Source: Heliocybe sulcata (Eukaryota; Basidiomycota; Agaricomycetes; Gloeophyllales; Gloeophyllaceae). Taken from it: DNA of 64,000 bases. The stretch's first letter is position 1; every line of letters starts with the position of its first letter. The position numbers and the translations under genes were made by a program. The stretch lies in assembly GCA_004369045.1 (NCBI GenBank), contig ML213517.1, positions 68,757 through 132,756 of the forward strand, in the 5' to 3' direction. The notes beneath the pieces were generated by a model. The model saw only the letters and a program-made list of their open reading frames with translations. It did no database searches and was not told the origin of the DNA. Below, in pieces: positions 25,430 through 36,256 of this stretch.

Positions 25430-28400
25430 ATGAAGCCTGCCTCGGCCTTATGGACGGTAGCGGCCTGTTTGACCTCTGTATTGGCGGTATTGAGTCCGCC
25501 TGTGAAGGTCTCACTAAGGACATCATGGTCTGCGCCTTCTATACTTCTAGAGATTATGTACGTATTCACTTCGCTTGCGCTGGATGCTCCCTGAAGCCCT
25601 TGATATCGCTCTAGAGAGACGGTGTCCCTGGAAAACCCCAACGCCTTCTTCCCTTTGCTAGACGTCCTTACAAACGCCAAAATTTCGTCGCTTCCATCCG
25701 ATGCAACGCCTCAGGCGACATACGAATATGTCCTTTCGACCGCTATTTCCGAAGGCCTGCTCCTGGACCCTTCATCAAAAGCAATTGTCCAGATGAACAC
25801 AGCGCTGCACGCGGCTACGCCCAAAATTGAAGCAGCATACCAATACTACCTTGACCGCCACGGGAAGGAGAAGGCTGACACGGACAATGATGGATGCCGG
25901 TCCTGGGTCGATTGGCATAGTCAAAAAGTGTACGACGTAGAGACATTGGCCCACCTCGCGGGGCACGAAACTATCGATTCCTCCCACCCCATGAACGAGA
26001 CCACTGCGCCACTGTGAGTTCAGCGTCTGAATCATACGACATGGTACGTGTCTGATGTGCCTTTCTTACTCGCGCGGGCAGGGCTCGCCCTAAACTCCTG
26101 CCCTTCGACCACGTCCACCCCGCTCGTTCACAGTTGCGAGACCTCCCTCCGCATACAGCTATTTTCTATGCATCTCCGATCACTGATAACTTCAGGGAGC
26201 TGCACGAGTACCTGCTTTCCCTCGCCAGGAAGCCCAACGCGGCGAACGTGGAATACGTGTTCCGCCACATGCCTCCCTGCGAGTCTCGGCAGGCAAAGGA
26301 AATGAGTTACTTGTCTGGATACGGCGTAGCTATGGACTTGAAGAAGATGGATTATTTGGCCTTGGATGACAGGCGCGCCACTGCTCATAGCCAAAATGAA
26401 GTTAGTGATATTGAGCGTGAAAAGGAGGGCGCTATTGCGGATGCTATTGCTGCAGACCCTATAATCACCCTACTGCAACACCACCCAGAAAACACCACGG
26501 CAGACGCCAATGCCCCGCTGAACGAGGACGAGCTTCTTGGTATGCCCTTCTCCTCACCCGTTCCTTGCTGACTATTCATCTACACCTCACCAGAGATCGG
26601 TGTGAAAGCGACCCAACTGATCATGTCCTCCCCAAATCCTCTCGCTACCCTGCAGCACCTCTCGCAGAACTTCCCAAAATACGCTACCGCTCTCGCAAGG
26701 CGGGTAGTTGTGAACGAGAGTCTGCTGGAGGAGGTCGGGAATAACCAGTATAAAGCCCAGCCCGGTATTAGTGCCGTGTGGCTAAATGGCAATCCTGTTT
26801 CGGAAGTTGACTTGAATCCTTTTGGGTGAGTCCGCTCTCTTCCTCCAACCCGCGAGATGACTGGACTTCACTTCTAATTTTATATGGTAGATTGTTGAAA
26901 CTTGTCCGGAAAGAACGCACCCTCGTTGCTTCGCTCACCTCGCTTGGTCTCACACCCCCACAAGTGGTGGACTTGCTCACGCACCGCGCGATCGCGGCTG
27001 CCCAAGGGGGCGGGGACATCCTCGATGGAATGGTGGATGCGAGCGATAGGAGCGAAGGTGGGGATGTAGTGGTTTGGTTTAATGATTTGGAGAAGGATGC
27101 AAGGTACGCAAGGTGGAGCCCAGTCCTTCGTACTGTAAGTGTCTTATCCTTACCTGTGTTATGCTCGTTGTTCGTCACGATCCTATCTAATGGCGTGCAG
27201 CTCCTTCGGCCCATCTACCCCGGCTCGTACCACAACCTCAAACTCAACCTCTTCAACGTGGTCCTCGTTTTGGATCTCTCCCGAACATCCAGCCTGCACT
27301 TCCTTACTTCCACCATATCTCAAATCATACAGCGCAGCTTTCCCTTTCGGTTCGGTGTAGTACCGATCGTAGAGGGAGATGATGGTGAGTAGGATCTCCG
27401 TGATATGCGTTAACGTCGGAGATGCTGACGGTGAGGCACGGTGGTACGTTGAACTTGGATTGGCGGATAATCACAACGAAGGAATGAGAATGGCGAAGTT
27501 GGTGTATTGGTGCGCGAAGACGTATGGGAGGGCCGGAACAATGAAGTTCCTTAAAAACGTATGTGGTTTGTGTTTACAGAGCTTTCTTACATGTTGGGTG
27601 GCTGGCGACTGACCTTGCTTTATGCAGGTTGTGCAACTTCAGACAGCGCCGATCGTCGACTGGCGTACAGTGCGCACAGCGTTTGAAAGTTTCGTGGCGA
27701 ATGAGGAGCCCCCTACAGAAGAGTTCAGTGCCCCAGATTTGGACGCGATGGTGGGAAGCGAGAGCGGCAGTGAGCTGGAGATGAATGTGAAGGGTGTGGC
27801 ACAGTATGCTAAGCGCCTTGGCGCGACTCTCGCGGCGAGCCCATCGGGGCATGCGTTCGTGAATGGAAAGCATTATGATTTGGACGATGTGAGCATAAGT
27901 CCGCTCGTTCGACTGCGCGCACAGTAGCGTGGGCACCGACTGAAGTACTCGGATAGGAGTTCTTGCGGAATATGCAGGTGGAAATCAGCGCGCAGTTGCA
28001 GCATATACAGGAAAAGGCGTGTCTCCACTCCGCACTCCCATCTTAATCGCTCCTAAAATTATTGATTGCACAGGTGTATATGGGTGAGATCAGAGATGAA
28101 GACGCTGACAAAGTCTCCACCTACTTCTACGACTTACCTAGCACTGCGAAGCGTCGTCACCCCCTCATTGTTCCTTCGTCTTCTGGGAGCTTGCAGATTC
28201 GCAGCTTGCCAGAGGTATTTAGCAGGGTTGGGAGGGGCCTGGGCGTCGAGGGGTATCTGCTTCCGCGTGAGCGTGCCGGGTGTTCTGGATGTTGGAGATT
28301 TGATTGACCAAGGAGCTTGGGTTGGTAGCGGGTGATAGGCATCTGCCGTTGACTACATATGCTGTTGCGGATTTTGATACGCCCGAGGGGTTGTGGTTGG

Positions 28401-31400
28401 TCAAGGAGTTGCTGGAGACTATGGTATGGCTTTGCTTGTGCTTCCAGAAGCAGGAGATGTCTCACGATTGTTGAGCAGGACGAGGAATCCCTCTCCCGTA
28501 TCACGTTCTCTCACAATCCTATCATCCCCAGCACCCCCTCATGGACCGAGTCCCCGGTATCCACCCTCTTCGCTCATCTGGTCCAGAACGGTCTGTTGGA
28601 CAAGGCTACTCCAGAGAGGCTCTTGAGGATCCTTGGTTTTGGGGCTGCTGCCGCTCAGAATGGACACCCGCAAATCGTTATATCCAACGAAGACGATCTG
28701 CTTAGTGAACTCATTGGTGGAGTGGATGCGGAGGTGACTGCGCAGACGTACGATGAGTATCTTGGGTTCGGGCAGTTGTTTGCGAAAGAGCTCGGATTGA
28801 AGCCTGGGGAGCAGGCATTGGTGGTGAACGGCCGGGTGCGTCCGAAATGCATGCTCGCTTGCTTTTGGTGGACTGACGATGGCACAGATTATAGGTCCAA
28901 TGAAGAATGCCCAGTTCCTGGCTGGCGATCTTAGGGAGCTCTATACATATGAGATGCGTAAGCGGGTCGAGCCTGTCTTCCAGGCATTGCAAGAGATCGT
29001 GCCGGATATGGCTACTTTTGATAGGTAGGCTAATACTGCCAATTAATACCTACGTATTTCTGAAGAACGTTATACAGAGGTACCTTCGCGGACGTCGTAT
29101 CCCTTTCATCGTCCGTGGTGTCGGCTATGCAGATCCCGGATCCGAGCGAAGCAGGCCTGTTCAATGCTGCGTATAAGCCTCGTACGCGCAATTATAGACT
29201 GATGGAAGGCAATTTTACGTGAGTGATCGCGATAAGTTGTACTCCTCGGCAGTGACTTACTCAGAATAGTCGTTTTGAGGTGGGCGAGCTCGGATCTGCG
29301 CTTCACCAGTTCGGAGTTATATTGGACCCGCTGAGTGAGGCGGCTCAGAAGTGGTCGAGTCTGTTTGAGGTTGGCAGCGTTAAGTTTGCGTTGATATTTG
29401 CTTATCCTCTCGCTCTAGTGGTTGTCGAATGCGGGAAACGTCTATTTCGAGATCTACCTGCATCCCGCAGGTTATCGTGAAGTCCGATCATGATGCCAGG
29501 ACTCTCGTTCTCAAGCTGATTCAACTGTCGTAGATTCCTCTGAAGCGGTTCTACCGTTATAACCTGCTGCCAAAACTCTCGTTCGATGCCGATGGGTGAG
29601 CAACCATCACGTCTGCAATCATGCAGTCCCTTACAACATCCATCCAGGAAGGAACTGCAGTCCACGACCGTCTTCCAGAATCTTCCATTAGAGCCCATTT
29701 ATACCCTAGGGATGGATGCTCCACCGGCTTGGTTGGTCAGGCCGCGAGAAGCTCAACACGACCTGGACAATATCCAGCTAGGAATTATCACAGCTAAGGA
29801 ATGGTTGCTGGGAGTAGAAGCAGTCTTCGATCTGGACTTCCTTGTGATCGAAGGACACGCACGCGACACAATGACCAACGCCCCGCCGAGGGGTCTCCAG
29901 CTGCAGCTGACTTCTGGTACAGGCAACGCGACTATCCCGGTAGCGGATACACTGGTAGTAGCGAACCTGGGATACTCGCAGTTCCGGGCGAAGCCGGGTG
30001 TCTTCCAGCTGGAGATCCGGGACAGCCGGGGAAGAGAGATCTTCGAGACAGAAAGTGTTGGGAACGAGGGATGGGACAGCCCTTCTGTAAAGGAAGTGGG
30101 GAATGAGGTCGCGTTGACTAGCTTCGAGGGTTTGACATTGTATCCGCGATTCGCGAGGAAACCTGGTATGGAGCGGGCGGATGTTCTCGAAGAGTTGGAT
30201 GACTCTTCGTCTATCAGCTCTGTTGCTGAGGAGGTGCTCCACAAGGCTTGGTCAATGTGAGTACATTTTTGCCTGTTTCCTGATGACCAGGGTCATCATG
30301 AACCTCCCGTTCAGGGTTACTTCCTTCTTTGCGCCTAAAGCGGAGGCCCCGAAGTCACAAGAATTACAGACTCGGCAGGCGGAGATCAATATCTTCACTG
30401 TAGCGTCCGGGCTTCTGTACGAGGCAAGCTTAGGAACTTTGGTCGTACCGAGATCGAATGGCTCACATAGTGTCCTTTCAGAGATTCTTGTCCATCATGG
30501 TCCTCAGTGTTCTTCGTAACACAAATAGCACCGTCAAATTCTGGTTCATAGAGAACTTCTTGTCACCCTCCTTCCTAGTGCGTACTTCGCCTTTTCACCA
30601 CCCGAGGCCAACACGCCATAACCGACTGAGGATGTAGGAGTTTATCCCTCACTTCGCACAAGCATATAACTTCCAATATGAGCTGGTGACCTACAAATGG
30701 CCGACTTGGCTCAGAGCTCAGAAGGAGAAACAGCGCATCATCTGGGCATACAAGATCCTGTTCCTCGATGTACTCTTCCCCATGGACCTGAAGAAGGTCA
30801 TCTTTGTCGACGCAGACCAGATTGTTCGGGCGGACCTCAAAGAACTCGTAGACTTGGACTTGCATGGGGCTCCATATGGGTATACGCCTATGGGAGATGA
30901 TAATGTTGATATGGAAGGGTTCAGGTTCTGGAAGACCGGATATTGGAAGGAGTTCTTGCAAGGGAGGCCATACCATATCAGGTTTGTTCGTTCGATTGGC
31001 ATTCGGAGTCCGATCTCATTGAGCGAACAGTGCGCTGTATGTCGTGGATCTGGTCCGCTTCCGCCAGGTACGTCGCCCGTAAGTGCTGAATGTGGTCCAA
31101 TATTGATAGAGAGTCTATGTAGATGGCTGCTGGGGTGAGATCCTGGACGTATACTCCTTGGTCACAACTAATCATCACATGCAGGACATCCTGCGAGGCC
31201 ACTATCAACAACTCTCTGCCGATCCTGGCTCGCTAGCAAACTTGGATCAAGATCTGCCTAATAACTTACAGACGCAGGTTCCAATAGTACGTCAACAGTG
31301 CTGTCCAGGCTCTTCAGCGTCTGAGTGTTGTTTTCAGTTCTCGTTGGACGAAGATTGGCTATGGGTACGTGTTGCCTAACTCTTTCCTGGGATTGCGCTT

Positions 31401-31855
31401 AGTTGGGCAAACTTTGCCAGTGTGAAACTTGGTGTAGGTATCTCTGTGTGAAGCACAATGCCGGATGTCTTACCTCTACTTGCTCGCAGGCAGCAAAGAT
31501 CGTTTACCCAGAGCAAAGACTATCGATCTATGCCAAAATCCTCTTACGGTCTGTACTTGCGCACATAGCATTGCGATTGGTCGATCTCACAAATGTATCG
31601 CATCGACAGAAAGAGCCTAAGCTCGCCAGAGCTCGTCAGATCCCTGAGTGGGAAGAGTATGACTCTGAGATCTCGAGATTCGCGCGAAAGCTCGCTGAAG
31701 ATGGGCTTATACATTCTGAAATTACTGCAGCTGGTGCCGATGTGCTGGCGAGTGTGGCTGCAGGTGCGGCAGCCCCTGCAGTAGGTACTGCTGATATTCC
31801 CGAGGAAAGATTGGATGCGGAGTCGGAGGGTTCCAGGGTTCATGAAGAACTCTAG
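25430..31855 (+). CDS. UDP-glucose:glycoprotein glucosyltransferase (UGGT)
   Basis: UGGT is the ER folding sensor that re-glucosylates misfolded N-glycoproteins so they re-enter the calnexin cycle. The ATG at 25430 opens a signal peptide, [20 protein letters not shown] short first intron (donor GTACGT) then restores frame into [15 protein letters not shown]. Thioredoxin-like and beta-sandwich regions follow over many exons, including [20 protein letters not shown]. The C-terminal GT24 catalytic domain shows FENFLSP-like text, [32 protein letters not shown] (DxD motif), [23 protein letters not shown] and, across the last intron, [20 protein letters not shown]. The protein ends HEEL, a KDEL/HDEL-like ER retention signal. 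The gene lies inside the spacer of the inverted repeat. Splice junctions checked at both ends are intact; internal ones were only sampled. Confidence 0.92.
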
Positions 31856-32180
31856 CTTCCCGGACTGTCTGATGTTGGACTTCTGGAATTTGTATTGTCT
31901 AGGGAAAGTATCTAATGCGGCAGTCGAACGTAACCAATCTTTCCTCGTTCTGCCTGCTACTGCTCAAGGAGACATATAGAAGCTGTGTTGCTGAATTCCA
32001 AGTGTGGCATGTCCATTCTTCTTCGCCGGTGGCCACTTGATGTGAAGAGTCAACCGACTCCGAGTCCTACTATTCCGCGATCATCGAGTGCATGTTCATC
32101 CCCCGCACCAGTGCCTACTCCTTGTATACTATTCTTGGCGGGAGCATCACAAGACGCGGAATGAGGGGAAGCGGTGGGCC
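31856..32180. other. Intergenic, UGGT 3' flank
   Basis: This 325 bp follows the UGGT stop and precedes the conserved SDR2 promoter block. I see no gene in it. Confidence 0.55.
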
Positions 32181-32325
32181 AATATGATAGGATTATCTTT
32201 GAAACGTCGGGCTGACCTTCCGAGAATTCAGCGAGGCTAACAGGCAGTCGAACTATCGTATCGGCCACTCAGACTTTGTCATGCATCAAAGGGACGATGT
32301 CAAGAGGGGCATATATAATGGCCAC
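32181..32325 (+). promoter_or_regulatory. SDR2 promoter, conserved with SDR1
   Basis: The region shows ATTATCTTTGAAACGTCGGG, then CTTCCGAGAATTCAGCGAGG, then ACTTTGTCATGCA and a TATA element (ATATATAATGG) at about 32311, 80 bp before the ATG. The order matches the SDR1 upstream region. Confidence 0.7.
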
Positions 32326-32396
32326 CAAAGGGCGTTGCGACGCATCGACGTTCACCCGTCTTTACACCGTTTAACGCAGAGTCTCAGTTAACCGAG

Positions 32397-33354
32397 ATGC
32401 CCTCCACTGACCAATCTGTGTGGTTCATCACCGCGTGAGTGAATGTATTATTGCACGAGGCAGTGATTGACACCTCACTCTGACTTCAGAGCCTCGCGAG
32501 GCATCGGCCTTGCACTCGTCACACAGCTCAGTGCATCGACCTCAAACGTCGTCATTGCAGCATGCCGCAATCCAGAAGGTTCCCCAAAACTTCAGCAGGT
32601 AGAGAAGACCGCGAAAGCAGAGCTACACATCGTCACGCTCGACACAGGCGACGAGGAAGCGATCAAGGCTATCCCAGAAGCGATAAAAGACTTCCTGAAG
32701 GACCGGCCGATTGACTATCTTGTTAACATGGCCGCTCGTGTAAGTTCATATGTTCCACAAGTGTGAGATGGATGGCTAAGGTGATCAACGCATGCAGACG
32801 GAAGGCAACGACCAAGCCTTTGCATTCTCCTCTTCAGGGTTCATGCATACCATGCAAGTCAATGTCCTCGGCCCCGCTCTGCTGGCGCAAGCCCTCCTTC
32901 CCTTTCTCGAGAGGAGCAAGAAACGGGTGATCATAAACGTGACGAGCGCTCTTGCCTCTGTGAGCCTAAACATCGGTGCCAAGAGCGCGACGTACAGTAT
33001 CAGCAAGACGGCGTTGAACATGCTGGTACGTTGGGAGCTTCCCATCGACCCGAATGTTTTGCTGAGCTTGACGGGCTGTCATGTCGAATGATGATATTAG
33101 ACGTATAAGCAAGCGACACAGAGGCCGGATTTGATTGCGTTCGTCGTCGACCCAGGTTGGGTCAAGACTGGTAAGCGCCATCTCCAGCGGGTTTGAGTCA
33201 ATCATAATGCGTGCCATATGTAGAAATGGGCGGCCCTGGCGCACTGATCGAGACCACAGAGTCTATCAACAATTTGCTCAGCTGGATACCCGACGCGGGC
33301 CAGGAGCGTTCGGGAAAGTTCTTCAATAACAAAGGCCAGCCACTTCCATGGTGA
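32397..33354 (+). CDS. Short-chain dehydrogenase/reductase, copy 2 (SDR2)
   Basis: This is a paralogue of SDR1 with the same exon layout. It starts MPSTDQSVWFITA and ends GQPLPW. The cofactor motif is TAASRGIG and the catalytic motif is YSISKTALNML. The segments SRGIGLALVTQLSAS, FMHTMQVNVLGPALLAQALL and VVDPGWVKT are present, followed by EMGGPGALIETTE. Introns are short, and the first uses GTGAGT. No break is seen. The gene lies in the inverted-repeat spacer, immediately upstream of and co-directional with the right arm. SDR1, in contrast, lies outside the left arm and downstream of its genes. Substrate unknown. Confidence 0.9.
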
Positions 33355-33678
33355 AGCTGGCACCTGCGGGATGACACGCGCTATCGTGCAGTCTCGAGCT
33401 GTACGTGTATCTGAAAGCTTGCGACATCTAGTAAGGAGACGCTGCGGGTAGGTCGGATCTACATACGTCCTGTGCAGAGCGTGGAATATGGTTTAAAAAT
33501 CCGTACGCGGTGGTGTGCTCGCAGTAAAAGATCTTGCGCAGAAACTGCTCGATCATTAGTACGAAACCGGATCCGAGTCAGATTGTAAGAGGACTCCAGC
33601 AGGTAATCTGAGAGCGTTCGAGAAGACTACGAAGCAGGAATTGTACAGTCCTCCGCGCTTGCATGGAAACATCCGCCA
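33355..33678. other. SDR2 3' flank up to the arm junction
   Basis: This 324 bp separates the SDR2 stop from the abrupt start of the right arm. It shows no clear similarity to the SDR1 3' flank or to the RabGAP upstream region. No in-frame ATG is evident that could give the truncated RabGAP copy a new start. Confidence 0.5.
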
Positions 33679-35767
33679 GTTGGACCTGGAGGGTTTGGAG
33701 AGGAGCGGGTAACAATATGGTATTTCTAGCATGCCGAGCGAAGTAAACACTTGTATCTCATTATTTGTGCTAGGCCCAAACTCCTGGGCGTTAATACTAC
33801 ATCCTTTGCCTCCGCCTCCGAACCTGATTCCGAGGTACACCAAGACGAGCGGCAGATCAAGCTCGACACCGAGCGCAGCTTCGTCCTGTACCCAGTAGGT
33901 GAACTGTCACCTCCGACCACGGTGCATAACCGAGTCTTACGATTCTCGTAGAGACCGCAGAGAATGCCAACCTGAAGAACCGGGAAGCTCTTCAAGGAGA
34001 CCTCCATGAATTGCTCGTGTCCATCTTCCGGAAACGGAGGAAGCTGAGCTATTTCCAGGTACGAAGGCTTCAAATGTAGCGAGCACTCCCGCCTGATCGT
34101 GTTACACAAGGGCTATCATGATATTGTCACGGTCTTGTTCCTCACTTTGCCAAAAGAACTGCAATTCGTATGCGCCGAGAAGCTGAGCCTCCACCGCCTG
34201 CGCGACTCGATGGGCTCAAGCCTTGAGCCAGTGCTCGGGCAATTACGGATATTGCAGCGTCTCCTTCACCTGGCTGACCCCAAATACGCTTCTATCCTAG
34301 ACAAGTATGTATCATACTCCCCTTTCTCGCTTTCTCCCATTCCTAACCCCACCGTATGCAGCAACTCCCCTCTCCCCTACTTCGCCCTCTCCAACCTGCT
34401 GACCCTCTTCTCGCATGATGTCCCAACCCTTCCAGTCATCCAGCATATCTTCGACTATCTCCTCACACGCCCGCCAATAGCTTCGGTGTATCTCGCCGCA
34501 GCTGTGCGTCTTCCCTCTCCCCTTGTGTTCAATCGGGGTTGGGCTGATTACTGATGATGTCTTCGGATAGGTCCTGCTTTCAAGGAAGGAAGAGGTCTTT
34601 TGGCTAGAACAGGAAGGCGAAGACGGAATGCTACATTCTTTACTGAGCAGTTTGCCGGATATGTACGAGGAGTGGGATGATCAATCCGAGCCGCAACCGG
34701 GACCGAAGCAGCAAGAGGCGGACGAAGAGTCTGTCCCAGATGAAACTCGATCTGCGACCGCGATTGACCTTGACGAGGCCGCTACGGAGACGAGCGAACA
34801 GGAAGGGACGGCCGAGGAGGATAATGTCCCGTCTGTGGAACAGATACCGACGGTTGAGACGGCGGTGTCTGATGAGGAGGAGTTCATAGTGGCCGACAGG
34901 GGAGAATGTATGGACATTGATCCTGAAGAGACGCTGCACGAGCAGTCATCTGAAGCGGAGACGGAATTCTCTCGCGAAGAGACGCTAGTCGCTAGCTCTC
35001 CACCACCAGAAGACCCGAAAGACACTGCTACTGCTGTTATGAAAGAAGAGGAGCCACACGGGAAGATGGAACCTGTGGAAGAGACGGAAGTAGATGGGTC
35101 TGCATCGCGGGAGGACCTTGATACTGCGGAAGACTTGAGCGACAAAGCTGCCCAATTAGACACGGAAACACAGCTTTGCGAGGAGGTCCTCGTTTCTCCG
35201 CCTGCGGAACACTCTCATCTGGCAGAGTCAGCCCCGCCCTCTCCCGTCTCCTCTGCATCCACCCACCGTGTCCGCAAAGCCCGTGTGTCTTTAACCTTCC
35301 TCCTCGCACAGGCCGATGCGCTTTACTCTCTGTATCCACCTACGCATCCCTCACTCGGTGTCAAGACCACTCTTGGTCCCTATTCTGTCGTGAGCACATG
35401 GTCCGACGTCCCAGCTCAGCTTCCAGACGACGACGAAGCAGAAGCGATGGTCCTCCGCCCGGAGCTTGTTGTCCTCCCTGAACCGCCACCCTCACCTGAG
35501 TCGGACGAAGAGAAGGAAGAAAAGAGCAGGAGGAAGAGGAGACGACTAAGGAAGCCCCTGAGAAGTGTACGGTTTGCGGGAGTGGTTGTGGAGAGACGGC
35601 ACATGGTAGCAGGCGCGGTGCTAGTGCTGGGCGTGGCGATGGCCGTGTACGGCGTGCGCGCGGTGCCAGACGAGGCAGGAAGGCACCAATGGAGACGGGT
35701 AGGGCGGTGGGTTGGAGGTGTCCTTGTTGGCGCGAGTGGCAGGGTGTTGGACGGCCTGAGATTCTAG
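33679..35767 (+). pseudogene. 5'-truncated RabGAP (TBC1D20/Gyp8-like) copy
   Basis: This copy equals the left-arm RabGAP gene from codon 30 to the stop, including introns, with no difference found by eye. The promoter and the first 29 codons (MSTELDSTGSQ onward) are missing and are replaced by unrelated SDR2 3' flank. The remaining reading frame is undamaged and the TBC domain is nearly complete. An internal or read-through start could in principle yield protein, but I see no good start. Total identity with the functional copy implies very recent duplication or ongoing gene conversion. Confidence 0.85.
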
Positions 35768-36256
35768 TATAGGTATAGTTTCTATTACGGGTCCGCCCTT
35801 TATATGCTTGATGTATGAAGACGGGAGGACTATAAAATATATATCTACGTCTCAATTTTGACCTGCTTACTCAGGGAGATGTCTATGCGATCTGCCCTAC
35901 CGTCATCGGGTCTCCATAGCGTAAGCTCCTTTCCCCAATCGGTATATCATCTACTAGGACTACAGCGCCGCCTTGAATACTGTGTAAACTAAAACTAACA
36001 ATTTACCACTTCTAATTTGGAGTGGAATGGCAGGCGCCCATCCGATTTCCAGTAAATGTGGCCGCGACGGTCAACGCGCCTGTATTGTGACTGTGACCGT
36101 GGCACACGTGACCGTTTTGAATCGTGTTTTTCGATCGCGGCTAGATCCGCGCATTGTTCTCTCGATTAGGTGCAGCGCGTGTTCCGTGGCACGGTTCATG
36201 TTGGACTTGCGGTAAGCGAGCCTTCGTCTCTTGCTCTCTTACCACCACGACCCAAT

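Noticed and set aside
31370-31615. Apparent frame breaks near the UGGT C-terminus
   Set aside because: Short introns restore the family sequence WCETWC followed by [16 protein letters not shown].
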